A DNA stretch of 64,000 nt. Origin: Virgibacillus subterraneus. GTDB taxonomy: Bacteria > Bacillota > Bacilli > Bacillales > Amphibacillaceae. How positions within the stretch are numbered: the first letter of the stretch is position 1; each line of letters opens with the position of its first letter. Positions 8,859 to 16,770 of this stretch are shown here, in pieces. Made by a program: the position numbers and the translations under genes. The stretch covers positions 62,001-126,000 of the forward strand of contig NZ_FOEH01000003.1 in the NCBI RefSeq assembly GCF_900110695.1, given 5' to 3'. The notes under the pieces are model-generated. The model was not told the DNA's origin. It was given only the letters and a program-made list of their open reading frames with translations, and did no database searches.

Positions 8859-9118
8859 AATAGTTTTCCCCTTTGTCGTATAGTATCTTTCGGTTTAACA
8901 CAACTATCCTGCCAATTAGTTTAAGTTTTATCGTTCACAATATTTGTGTTTATTTTAACATAAATATTCAGAATACCTAGTAAAATCAAGCGAAAATTAA
9001 ACAATCTCCAGGGCAAAATGTAGACTTACACTGGCTATTGTTACCCAATAAATTGGGGTGCAAAGTACACTGCAATTTTAATGAATATTAAGCCGAGAAT
9101 ACTATAATATCAACAATA

Positions 9119-9160
9119 AATGACCATCAATTTAGCATACAAATTGATGGTCATTTTATA
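9119..9160. terminator. Strong bidirectional hairpin, terminator of the MDR oxidoreductase gene
   Basis: AATGACCATCAATTT at 9119-9133 pairs perfectly with 9141-9155. The 8859-9214 gap otherwise shows no gene; it contains A/T-rich spacer only. Confidence 0.7.
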
Positions 9161-9214
9161 TTACATTTTTAATGTTTGCCATAGGTAACGGAACCCGTTA
9201 GTTTTTTATAACCT

Positions 9215-10150
9215 CTACTTAATTTTTATTACGATTTTTCCTTTTGCATGGTGTGTCTCACTTAGTTTATGGGCTTCGCGCATTTTTTCTTCGGAAAGTG
9301 GGAACGTTTGACCAATATGTGCTTTCATTTCTCCTTTTTCCATCAATTTACCGAGCTTGGCCAGCTGCTTGCCGTCAGGCTCTAGCCAATGAAAGATTGC
9401 TTTAACTCCTTTTGATTCAGCGAGCTTTTCGTCTGGAGGTTCTGCAATTGACACTAATTTCCCACCTTCTTTTAAGACGTCATAGCTTTTCTCTTGAATG
9501 CCTCCCCCCATCGCATCGAGCACAATGTCATAATCACCTAGCTCTTCTTCAAAATTCTCCAACTGATAATTAATGAATTGATCCACTCCTAATTCTTTGA
9601 CGAATCCTTCATTTTTACCGCTGGCAGTTGATGCTACATATGCACCGAAGCTCTTTGCAATCTGGATGGCAAAGCTCCCGACACCTCCTGAGCCAGCATG
9701 TATTAAGACTTTGTCGTCTGGTTTTATTTCACAAATATCGACTAGACATTGCCATGCAGTAAGTCCTGTAAGTGGAACTGCAGCAGCCTCTTCAAACGAT
9801 ATATCCTCTGGTATTTTTGCTAACAGATCTTTATCAACAGCGGTATATTCAGCATATGTTCCATTTTTTGTTGTAGCGGGTCGTGCAAAAACTCGATCAC
9901 CAACTGAAAAGTTTGATACACTATGACCAACTTCGCTAACAACTCCCGCAGCATCCCAACCTAAAATAATAGGGAAATCAAATGGGAATTTCTCTTTTAA
10001 ATAACCCTCCCGCAGCTTCCAATCGATTGGATTTATTGATGTTGCATGAAGTTCCACTAATACTTGGTCTTCGTTTATAATAGGTTTTGGGATATCTTCC
10101 TCAACTAGTTGATTAGCGGCTCCATATTCATTTATTACAATTGCCTTCAT
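9215..10150 (-). CDS. NADP-dependent oxidoreductase, quinone-oxidoreductase type MDR (zinc-independent alcohol dehydrogenase-like)
   Basis: The 311-residue protein has the GroES-like N-domain (NPIDWKLREG, GWDAAGVVSEVG) and a Rossmann domain with the nucleotide loop HAGSGGVGSFAIQIAK (about residues 147-162). It lacks the four-cysteine structural zinc site of classical alcohol dehydrogenases, so it belongs to the QOR/enone-reductase branch. The electron acceptor is probably a quinone or an alpha,beta-unsaturated carbonyl, but this is not determinable here. The ATG is preceded by AGAAGG. The gene appears monocistronic. Confidence 0.85.
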   Translation of the reverse strand: MKAIVINEYGAANQLVEEDIPKPIINEDQVLVELHATSINPIDWKLREGYLKEKFPFDFPIILGWDAAGVVSEVGHSVSNFSVGDRVFARPATTKNGTYAEYTAVDKDLLAKIPEDISFEEAAAVPLTGLTAWQCLVDICEIKPDDKVLIHAGSGGVGSFAIQIAKSFGAYVASTASGKNEGFVKELGVDQFINYQLENFEEELGDYDIVLDAMGGGIQEKSYDVLKEGGKLVSIAEPPDEKLAESKGVKAIFHWLEPDGKQLAKLGKLMEKGEMKAHIGQTFPLSEEKMREAHKLSETHHAKGKIVIKIK

Positions 10151-10275
10151 CTTGATACCTTCTTTCTAAAAATATCTTCATAGGTTAATTGTTCCCCGTT
10201 TAGTTTAATCTAAATCATAAGATGATTAGAGTTGATTAAAAAAGGTAATATAAACTGTAAAGGAGAATCCGAATA

Positions 10276-10770
10276 GTGGCTGAAAAATTAACTTCATTCG
10301 CACCAGTGCTGGCAGCAAAACCAAAAGTTCTTATCCTCGGTTCAATGCCAGGAGGGATATCATTGGAAAAAGACGAGTATTACGGGAATCCTCGCAATCA
10401 TTTTTGGGATATACTTTTTGAACTTTTTGGACAAGAGCCAACTTCAGATTACGAAAAAAAAATCGCATTTGTAAAACGTAACCAGCTTGCTTTATGGGAT
10501 ACGATAGGTCTCTGTTATCGGGAAGGGAGTCTTGATGCTAATATTGTGGATGAGGAGCCTAATAATATTATTGGGTTATTGAATGGATACCCTAGCATTC
10601 GCTTGATAGCATGTAATGGAGGAAGGTCATATGAAACATTCAGGAAAAATTTTAATGTAAATGGAGTGGATGTAATAAAATTACCTTCGACCAGCCCAAT
10701 TCCAGGACGTTATACGAAGAACTTTAAAGGGAAGGTAGAAGAGTGGAAGAAAATTTTGGAATATTTGTAA
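10276..10770 (+). CDS. DNA-deoxyinosine glycosylase (uracil-DNA glycosylase superfamily, family 6)
   Basis: The 164-residue protein has the UDG-superfamily motifs in the form seen in hypoxanthine-DNA glycosylases: LGSMPGGISLEKDEYYGNP at about 21-39, NHFWDIL just after it, and the C-terminal LPSTSPIPGRYT. The enzyme would excise deaminated adenine (hypoxanthine) and start base-excision repair. The start is GTG at 10276, after AAAGGAGA. It stands alone between convergent or divergent neighbours. Confidence 0.85.
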   Translation: MAEKLTSFAPVLAAKPKVLILGSMPGGISLEKDEYYGNPRNHFWDILFELFGQEPTSDYEKKIAFVKRNQLALWDTIGLCYREGSLDANIVDEEPNNIIGLLNGYPSIRLIACNGGRSYETFRKNFNVNGVDVIKLPSTSPIPGRYTKNFKGKVEEWKKILEYL

Positions 10771-10815
10771 TGACCTACAAAATATAATATGATACTATTT
10801 AATTAAGACGAAAGT

Positions 10816-10968
10816 ATGAGTTTGTTTTTGGAAGTTAAGAAAGTACAAATACTTTCCATAACAACTTTTATCCTAGCTGGAAATTTTTTTAGTGCTATTT
10901 TAGAAAAAGTGAATAATTTTAATTGGAATGCAATATTATTAAATTGGTTGTTTTTTCGGAGGATTTAG
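10816..10968 (+). CDS. Possible small hydrophobic protein (unrecognised)
   Basis: A 50-codon frame starts at ATG 10816 and ends at TAG 10968. It has one hydrophobic segment (about residues 10-26) and an aromatic, basic C-terminus (NWLFFRRI). The upstream sequence has only a weak ribosome site (ACGAAAG). I recognise no family; it could be a remnant or a chance frame. It points toward the toxin gene on the opposite strand. Confidence 0.25.
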   Translation: MSLFLEVKKVQILSITTFILAGNFFSAILEKVNNFNWNAILLNWLFFRRI

Positions 10969-10969
10969 T

Positions 10970-10995
10970 GAGCCGCAAGCTGCAACTTGCGGCTC
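10970..10995. other. Perfect GC-rich hairpin between the small ORF and the toxin gene
   Basis: GAGCCGCAAG pairs with CTTGCGGCTC around a 6-base loop. It has no T run on the plus strand, so it may be RNA structure of an antitoxin transcript rather than a simple terminator. Confidence 0.5.
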
Positions 10996-11035
10996 TGACA
11001 GTTATCCGCAAGGCACGGCGACTCCGTTTAGGGAT

Positions 11036-11089
11036 GAAAAAAGTAATTATCCCAAGTTCACGTAGACGACAGGGTGATTACTTTTTTCC
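11036..11089 (-). terminator. Terminator of the holin-like toxin mRNA (hairpin overlapping the stop codon)
   Basis: On the minus strand AAAAAAGTAATCACCC is matched by GGGATAATTACTTTTTT about 20 bases later. The 5' arm contains the toxin's last codons and stop. The stem is nearly symmetric, so it could also end transcription from the other side. Confidence 0.6.
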
Positions 11090-11167
11090 GTGGCTACTAT
11101 TGACGATCAGTAATACGAGTGTGGCAAACATCAACATTAGCTCAAGAGCACTGTCAACTGGTATCAC
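11078..11167 (-). CDS. Putative holin-like toxin peptide (type I toxin-antitoxin, Hol_Tox/TxpA-like)
   Basis: A 29-codon frame runs from GTG at 11167 to TAA at 11080-11078. The peptide begins MIPVDSALELMLMF, continues with one hydrophobic helix (ATLVLLIV) and ends NSSHGKK. That is the layout of the short holin-like toxins of Firmicutes: acidic start, one membrane helix, Lys-rich tail. The ribosome site AAAGGGG lies 8 bases upstream, inside the 3' arm of a CCCC/GGGG hairpin (11176-11191), so translation is probably hindered, as in other type I toxins. The antitoxin would be an antisense RNA; I could not place its promoter. The family call rests on pattern, not on a search. Confidence 0.6.
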   Translation of the reverse strand: MIPVDSALELMLMFATLVLLIVNSSHGKK

Positions 11168-11261
11168 TCGCTCAACCCCTTTCATTAGGGGATTTGAAGT
11201 CGCCAAGTAATAAGAGAAAACTCTTCCACTACTTCATAATTGAAGCCACCCTGCATAACCT

Positions 11262-11289
11262 GTCCCAAATATTATACTACAATTGGGAC
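11262..11289 (-). promoter_or_regulatory. Promoter -10 of the toxin gene inside an inverted repeat
   Basis: TATAAT on the minus strand (11276-11271) is about 105 bases before the toxin start codon. It lies inside the palindrome GTCCCAA-N14-TTGGGAC (11262-11289), which could be an operator. The -35 region is weak. Confidence 0.4.
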
Positions 11290-11351
11290 CGGAAATGTGG
11301 TAATTTTTAGGAAATGGTACAATATTCTCATAACTCTGTAAATTAAAGAAT

Positions 11352-12452
11352 TTAGTTAATTTGTATGTGTTTGCTGCGATCATGCTTGTATTTTCGATAA
11401 AAATTAACCATTGGTTCAACAGTGTCCTTTAAGTCAGGACATACAATTCCTGAACCTTTTAAATCCGTTACTGCAGTTGAACAGTCGAAAGATGCATTAA
11501 TAGAGAAGTAATCTAGCGCTTCTAACTCGACTTGAAGCCACTTCCGGACTGGAGCAGATGACAAAGAGCTTCTCACCCAAGATAAAGGAACTTTACCTTT
11601 TGGCGTTTTCCCTAAGTAAGCCTTGGTTAGTATTTTCTGTAAGTCATGCATACTGTAAGGATTTGGATCAGTCAGATGATATGTTTTTCCTTTGCCGACA
11701 GGTGCGATTGCCAGATAACTTGTCGCACGTAATACATAATCAGATGGCACAAAGTTTCCTTCTGGTTTACCATCTCCCATATATGGTGTGATTGGAAGAA
11801 AACTTATGTGATCAAGTAAATTTAACATAAAATATATACCGTCAAACTTGATGGTCTCCCCAGTCTTTGAGTTACCTTTAACAATACCAGGTCTAATAAT
11901 AGTTGTCGGAACTGACTGCTTGAGGTCCTCGACTAAAACTTCTGCATGATATTTCGTTTCCTTATAATGATTCTTAAATGTCTGGCCTGCAGCTAATTCA
12001 TTTTCAAATATCTTTCCTTCACGCATCCCCGCTACGAACGCTGTGCTAAAATAAGTATAACGTTCGAGATTTCCTAACGTTTTTACCCAATTGTTCATAT
12101 TCTTCGTTCCATCGACATTAACCTTAAATGCAATATTCTTGGGCACAGCCAGGTCGTAAATGGCTGCAAGGTGAAAAACGTGGGTAACTGATTCCTGTAT
12201 CTCGCGGTTTATATCATGGTCAAGTGCCAGAGTCGGTTCTGTGATGTCACCGGTTACAATGGAAAATATGCCTGGATCATGTCCAGTTTTTTTTGCTAGG
12301 CTGTTAATCTCTTGAGTTGCTTTATCTTGGAGGGAAGGTAACACTAGTAAGTAGATTTGCTTGATGTCTTTTTGGTGATCATGGAGAAGTTGCTTAATTA
12401 AGCTTGATGCAAGGAAACCAGGGTAGCCTGTGAGAAAATACGTATGCTTCAT
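11352..12452 (-). CDS. SDR family NAD(P)-dependent oxidoreductase (thioester-reductase/NAD_binding_4-like)
   Basis: The 366-residue protein is an extended short-chain dehydrogenase. It has the nucleotide loop TGYPGFLASSLIKQLL at residues 8-23, a HLAAIYD segment, a catalytic-type FSTAF...Y-K pair (YKETKYHAE), and the C-terminal substrate domain. It resembles the male-sterility/thioester-reductase branch, which reduces acyl thioesters or acts on sugar or terpenoid substrates, but the substrate is unknown. The ATG is preceded by AAGGAGCG. It is monocistronic and divergent from the two-component operon. Confidence 0.8.
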   Translation of the reverse strand: MKHTYFLTGYPGFLASSLIKQLLHDHQKDIKQIYLLVLPSLQDKATQEINSLAKKTGHDPGIFSIVTGDITEPTLALDHDINREIQESVTHVFHLAAIYDLAVPKNIAFKVNVDGTKNMNNWVKTLGNLERYTYFSTAFVAGMREGKIFENELAAGQTFKNHYKETKYHAEVLVEDLKQSVPTTIIRPGIVKGNSKTGETIKFDGIYFMLNLLDHISFLPITPYMGDGKPEGNFVPSDYVLRATSYLAIAPVGKGKTYHLTDPNPYSMHDLQKILTKAYLGKTPKGKVPLSWVRSSLSSAPVRKWLQVELEALDYFSINASFDCSTAVTDLKGSGIVCPDLKDTVEPMVNFYRKYKHDRSKHIQIN

Positions 12453-12569
12453 ATAATCGCTCCTTTTTTATAAATTACTATTATTATAGTATAAGATACA
12501 CTATTAAAGAAGTTATTTCCAAATTAATAGAATTCTGATAGTCTTTTTTACGGGGCAGGTGATAATTGA

Positions 12570-13661
12570 GTGAGCATTTTTTGGGTACGGTTTGGAATAT
12601 TTTGTGGACTTTGGACCTTGCTGATCTTTAGGCACAGTGAAAATCAATCTGTAAGTCTGTTGATTGCAGCACTTGCGTTAGGATTATTTTTCTTTCTATC
12701 TATTCGGAAAGAATTGCTTTTTCTTTACATTAGTCTGTCTGTAATCATCTTTATTCATGGAATTATGTTGATAGATGAAGTTACATACTCAATTTTATTA
12801 TTATTTTTTCTAGCAATTATTGCCGTGTATCGCCATAAGCAAAAGCATTTGACAATCTATTTAATTTTTAATTTGGCATTATCCATAATGATGGTTTTTT
12901 ATTTTAATAATAGTGTTGTTGAATTAATTATTCTATCCAGTTTCTTCTACTTTATGGTAACTGCTGTTAACCGATTGTATTTGGAAAAAAATGAGCAACA
13001 TGAGCTGTATGAACAGATGTCAGGTGAGTATCGTAAATTAAAAAGGATGAACTTGGTGGCAGAAAGGGATGCCCGTCTTGAAGAGCGTACGAAAATTGCC
13101 CGGGATATTCATGATTCGGTAGGATATCGATTAACAGCTTTGATTATGAAACTGGAAATACTGTCTATTCAAAAAAATGCAGCGGAATATAGTGAATTAA
13201 AGGAAATGGCACAGGGTAGTCTTGATCAGACAAGGCAAGCTGTAAAAGCTTTGCAAAGTGAGGAACATGAAGGTCTGGCTACGGTTGTTCACTTGATTCG
13301 TAAACTTGAAGCAGAGAGTAACATTCAAGTTCAGTTCACCATTAAGCAAGGGGTGCTGTCAGTTCCGTTTAACAATAATAAAAGTGTTGTTTTATATCGG
13401 GTCATTCAGGAAGCATTAACCAATGCAATGCGCCATGCACAATCAAAGGAAGTACATATTAATTTGGGGAGGTCAGCGACAGGAGCCATTTCGTTGGAAG
13501 TTTTAAATCAGATTTATGATGCAGTCCCGTTCAAATTTGGATTCGGACTATCGAATATGAAAGACCGAGTGGAAGAAGTTAATGGAACACTATACGTTTA
13601 TCAAACAGAAGAAAAATTTGTTGTGTTGGGGACGATGCCTGTGAATGAGGGGGAAGAGTAA
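12570..13661 (+). CDS. Membrane sensor histidine kinase, NarL/DesK type, LnrJ-like
   Basis: The 363-residue protein has five or six N-terminal transmembrane helices (to about residue 133) with almost no extracytoplasmic domain. A coiled linker follows, then a HisKA_3 motif with His181 in ARDIHDSVGYRL and a HATPase with N-box EALTNAMRHAQ and G-box FGFGLSNMKDRV. This is the intramembrane-sensing layout of LnrJ, which in B. subtilis detects membrane-active polyenes. The GTG start follows AGGTGAT. It overlaps the response regulator by one base and lies upstream of the ABC transporter, as in lnrJKLMN. Confidence 0.85.
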   Translation: MSIFWVRFGIFCGLWTLLIFRHSENQSVSLLIAALALGLFFFLSIRKELLFLYISLSVIIFIHGIMLIDEVTYSILLLFFLAIIAVYRHKQKHLTIYLIFNLALSIMMVFYFNNSVVELIILSSFFYFMVTAVNRLYLEKNEQHELYEQMSGEYRKLKRMNLVAERDARLEERTKIARDIHDSVGYRLTALIMKLEILSIQKNAAEYSELKEMAQGSLDQTRQAVKALQSEEHEGLATVVHLIRKLEAESNIQVQFTIKQGVLSVPFNNNKSVVLYRVIQEALTNAMRHAQSKEVHINLGRSATGAISLEVLNQIYDAVPFKFGFGLSNMKDRVEEVNGTLYVYQTEEKFVVLGTMPVNEGEE

Positions 13662-14296
13662 TGATTCGTGTGCTGCTAGTTGAAGATCAGGCGATTGTTA
13701 GGCAGGGGCTGAAGGTAATATTGGAACAAGACAAAAATATTACAGTAACCCATGAAGCGGATAATGGTCAGCGTGCTTTGGATATTCTGGAAAAACATAT
13801 GGTCGATTTTATCATGATGGATGTGAGGATGCCTGTGGTCAATGGAGTTGAAGCGACAAGCAAGATAAAGAATCAATGGCCAGAGGTTAAAATTTTGATT
13901 TTGACTACGTTTAACGACGACGAATATGCTCTTCAAGCGTTAAAAGAAGGGGCAAATGGATTTTTATTAAAAACATCGGAATCGACTAAATTAATTGCTG
14001 CAGTCTACAGTTGTATGAGCGGGGGTTTAACAATTCATGAAGAAGTAGCGGCAAAAGTGATGCCACGTTTATTGGAACGTTCATCGAACAATGCCGCAAT
14101 TAATGTTGATCTGACCTCAAGGGAATTAACAATAACACGTTTGATTGGCGAAGGAAAAACGAACAAAGAAATCTCAGAAGAGCTATATTTATCGATCGGT
14201 ACCGTGAAAAACAATATCACACAAATCCTGCAAAAAACAGGTCAGCGCGACCGCACACAGCTGGCTATCTTTGCGGTAAAACATGATATAGGCTAG
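13661..14296 (+). CDS. NarL/FixJ-family response regulator, LnrK-like
   Basis: The 211-residue protein has a receiver domain with Glu8/Asp9, phospho-acceptor Asp54 (IMMDVRMP) and Lys in LLKTSES, followed by a LuxR-type helix-turn-helix (ELTITRLIGEGKTNKEISEELYLSIGTVKNNI, about 153-185). It is translationally coupled to the kinase. By analogy with LnrK it would activate the ABC operon starting at 14553; paired palindromes upstream of that operon are candidate binding sites. A short terminator-like hairpin separates the two transcription units. Confidence 0.9.
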   Translation: MIRVLLVEDQAIVRQGLKVILEQDKNITVTHEADNGQRALDILEKHMVDFIMMDVRMPVVNGVEATSKIKNQWPEVKILILTTFNDDEYALQALKEGANGFLLKTSESTKLIAAVYSCMSGGLTIHEEVAAKVMPRLLERSSNNAAINVDLTSRELTITRLIGEGKTNKEISEELYLSIGTVKNNITQILQKTGQRDRTQLAIFAVKHDIG

Positions 14297-14299
14297 TAG

Positions 14300-14327
14300 A
14301 CTTCCTGCGCAAGTGGGGAGTTTTTTT
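14300..14327 (+). terminator. Intrinsic terminator of the two-component operon
   Basis: ACTTCCTGC pairs with GTGGGGAGT (with G-U pairs) over a GCAA loop, followed by seven Ts. Confidence 0.7.
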
Positions 14328-14351
14328 ATGTGGGTGTAGAGGAGGGAAAGC

Positions 14352-14450
14352 ATCAACAGAAGGGTGTGAATATCAATAGGATAGCGGAAACATCGACAGA
14401 AGAGCGTGGACATCAACAGAAGGAGGGCGAACATCAATAGAAAAACGATA
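14352..14450. repeat. Degenerate tandem 20-21-bp repeat, five units
   Basis: Units starting at 14352, 14372, 14392, 14412 and 14433 follow the pattern ATCRACAGAAGNG. The same unit, better conserved, forms the array at 37,985-38,215. It sits directly after the operon terminator. Confidence 0.75.
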
Positions 14451-14454
14451 AAAG

Positions 14455-14529
14455 TGACTCAGGTCATCCTCTTTTTATAACTATTAGTGACTTGAGGCAG
14501 TATGCGACGTTAACAAGACATCGTATAAT
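14455..14529 (+). promoter_or_regulatory. Activator-type promoter of the ABC operon with two palindromic operators
   Basis: TGACTCAGGTCA (14455-14466) and TGACTTGAGGCA (14488-14499) are spaced 33 bases apart, about three helical turns. A TATAAT at 14524-14529 lacks a recognisable -35. If transcription starts near 14536 the palindromes centre near -42 and -75, the usual place for a NarL-type activator. The regulator is inferred to be the upstream LnrK-like protein. Confidence 0.5.
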
Positions 14530-14552
14530 AAATTAAGAGGAGGAAGAAGTTG

Positions 14553-15485
14553 ATGCTTGAGTTAGTTGATTTATCCAAGAAATTTAAACAATTTTACGCT
14601 GTGAAAAATTTGAATATGTTTATCGAGAAAGGTGAAATTGTAGGTTTGCTGGGACCAAATGGTGCTGGGAAATCAACGGCGATTTCCATATTGTCGTCCT
14701 TAGTTGAACCGACAACAGGTGATGTGCGGTTTAAGAATTCCAGTATTATTAAAAGCCCCGGGCCAATTCGGAATGTGATTGGCATGGTACCACAGGAGAT
14801 TGCATTATATGATGATTTGACTGCAGAAGAGAATTTGCAGTTCTTTGGCAGAATTTATCGGCTGTCAGGTGTGGAACTGAAGCAGAAAATTGGAGAGGTG
14901 CTAGAGCTGATTGGCTTAACAGATCGGCGCAAAGATGTTGTGAAAAAGTTTTCAGGCGGCATGAAGCGGCGTCTGAATATCGGTGTTGCGCTACTGCACA
15001 ATCCACAGTTAATCATCATGGATGAACCAACAGTTGGGATTGATCCACAGTCGAGAAACTACATCCTGGAGACGGTGAAACGGCTTAACCGTGAAAAAGA
15101 GATGACTGTATTGTATACAAGTCACTATATGGAAGAAGTGGAATTCCTTTGTGACCGTATTTATATTATGGACCAGGGTAACCTTATTGCGTCTGGAACG
15201 AATGAAGAAATTAAGCGAATTCTTTCAGCTGAAAAAACGATTGAAATCAAGTCTGACCGGATAAATGAAGTTTTTGTCCAATTGCTTCGGAATGATGCAA
15301 CGATAAATAGTGTCACAGAAGGTGAGAAAGTTGTGACGATAATTGTGCCAAAAGGAACAAAAGCGTTCGGTACACTTTTGAAGTATGCAGAGGAAGCTGA
15401 AATTGAATTGAATTCAGTTGATGTTCAGGAGGCAACATTGGAGGATGTGTTCCTGCATCTTACCGGAAGAGCGTTACGGGACTAG
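14553..15485 (+). CDS. ABC transporter ATP-binding protein, LnrL-like (drug/lantibiotic export type)
   Basis: The 310-residue ATPase has Walker A GPNGAGKST (about 36-44), a Q-loop in GMVPQEIALYDDLT, signature FSGGMKRRLNIG, Walker B LIIMDEPTVGID and the H-loop in YTSHYMEE. A C-terminal accessory domain of about 80 residues follows, as in the ABC-2/DrrA group. ATG at 14553 follows AGGAGG by 9 bases; the TTG at 14550 is an alternative. It is the first gene of a three-gene export operon with two permeases. Confidence 0.88.
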   Translation: MLELVDLSKKFKQFYAVKNLNMFIEKGEIVGLLGPNGAGKSTAISILSSLVEPTTGDVRFKNSSIIKSPGPIRNVIGMVPQEIALYDDLTAEENLQFFGRIYRLSGVELKQKIGEVLELIGLTDRRKDVVKKFSGGMKRRLNIGVALLHNPQLIIMDEPTVGIDPQSRNYILETVKRLNREKEMTVLYTSHYMEEVEFLCDRIYIMDQGNLIASGTNEEIKRILSAEKTIEIKSDRINEVFVQLLRNDATINSVTEGEKVVTIIVPKGTKAFGTLLKYAEEAEIELNSVDVQEATLEDVFLHLTGRALRD

Positions 15486-15501
15486 GGGAGGAGAGTATTT
15501 T

Positions 15502-16770
15502 ATGATTTGGCAGATTGTGAAAAAAATAGGGTTAACATTGTTTCGCAATCCTCAGCAGCTGCTTCTGCTGCTCGGCCTCCCGATTATTCTAATTGCAATT
15601 TTAGGTGCAGCGCTTGGGAATGTTATGAATGGTGAAGAAGTTACGATCGATGCCAAGGTTGCTATTATTGAGCATGGAGATGAAACGGAACAGGTTAACC
15701 GATTTATAAATGATATCGAAAACAGTGGAGTGCCTCCTGAAAGAGTGGAAGCGATTCAAGCGGCTACAGGAGAGTTAGCTCCTATTAAACTATTAAAAGA
15801 ATCCGTTTTTGGAAGTGAGGGTTTAAAGGAGTTAGTACAACTGGAAAGTGCTAAGCCTACTGAACGCGACAAAATTCTAAATGATGATTCGTATACTGCA
15901 GTTATTGAGGTTCCAGAAAATTTCACATATCACACACTTCAAAATTTCTTTGGCATGGAGAATGCCGAGACTTCATTAAACGTATCACGTAACGAAGGGA
16001 AACAGCTGGGGTCAACGATTATTCTGGAAGTATTACAGCAGTTTCAGGAACAATTAACGCTAACAAGTTTTGTTGGTGAGAAAGGCATTTCGGTGGACGC
16101 AATCCAGGTTGATTCAGAAGCGATTTCTGGTGAAATAACGACGATTGACCAAACGCAGCCTGTGACAGCTAAGAATTATTATGCAATTGGTATGGCTGTC
16201 ATGAATGTTCTCTTTCTCGCATCAACAATAGGTTCCTATGCCTTTCTAGAAAAAAGACTTCACGTTTTTAACCGTATTATTTTGGCCAACGTGTCTAGGT
16301 GGATTTATTTTTCAGGTGTATTAATTGCTGGTACTGTATTTGGCTTTCTTCATTTATTAATTGTGTTTGGTGTGTCATGGATCCTCTTTGGGGTAGCGTG
16401 GCCGAATATTCTAGCGTTCTTAATTGTTACATTTGGTCTGGCAATAGCGGTTGGGGGTTTGTCCGTTTTGCTTACTGCTATTAGTTATCGGATTAATTCG
16501 GAATTAGTAACGAACTTTTTTCAATCAATTGTTATTACGATTATTGCCTTTTTAGGGGGCAGCTTCTTTCCGATAGGAGATTCCTTCAAAACGATTCAAT
16601 TTATCGGTAATTTAACGCCTAATGGTGCGGGGATGACAGCTTATCTTAGTGTGCTTAGAGGCGAGCCTATTTCTTCAATTTGGGAGCATGTTATTTTCCT
16701 TTGCCTATTTTCAGTTACGATCGTTGTGATTGCGGCACTTAGTTTTCCAAAGAGGGGGCAAACGGCATGA
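15502..16770 (+). CDS. ABC-2 type transporter permease, LnrM-like
   Basis: About 422 residues with one N-terminal transmembrane helix (17-40), a large extracytoplasmic domain (about 45-225) and five C-terminal helices, the usual ABC-2 membrane layout. GGGGAGGAG precedes ATG 15502, 16 bases after the ATPase stop; a longer upstream extension would overlap the ATPase and is not supported. It overlaps the next permease by 4 bases (ATGA). The two permeases probably form a heterodimeric pore with two copies of the ATPase. Confidence 0.85.
   Translation: MIWQIVKKIGLTLFRNPQQLLLLLGLPIILIAILGAALGNVMNGEEVTIDAKVAIIEHGDETEQVNRFINDIENSGVPPERVEAIQAATGELAPIKLLKESVFGSEGLKELVQLESAKPTERDKILNDDSYTAVIEVPENFTYHTLQNFFGMENAETSLNVSRNEGKQLGSTIILEVLQQFQEQLTLTSFVGEKGISVDAIQVDSEAISGEITTIDQTQPVTAKNYYAIGMAVMNVLFLASTIGSYAFLEKRLHVFNRIILANVSRWIYFSGVLIAGTVFGFLHLLIVFGVSWILFGVAWPNILAFLIVTFGLAIAVGGLSVLLTAISYRINSELVTNFFQSIVITIIAFLGGSFFPIGDSFKTIQFIGNLTPNGAGMTAYLSVLRGEPISSIWEHVIFLCLFSVTIVVIAALSFPKRGQTA

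Noticed and set aside
10923-11310. Plus-strand frames between the glycosylase and SDR genes
   Set aside because: They run antisense to the holin-like toxin unit and contain its hairpins. The toxin reading explains the structure better.
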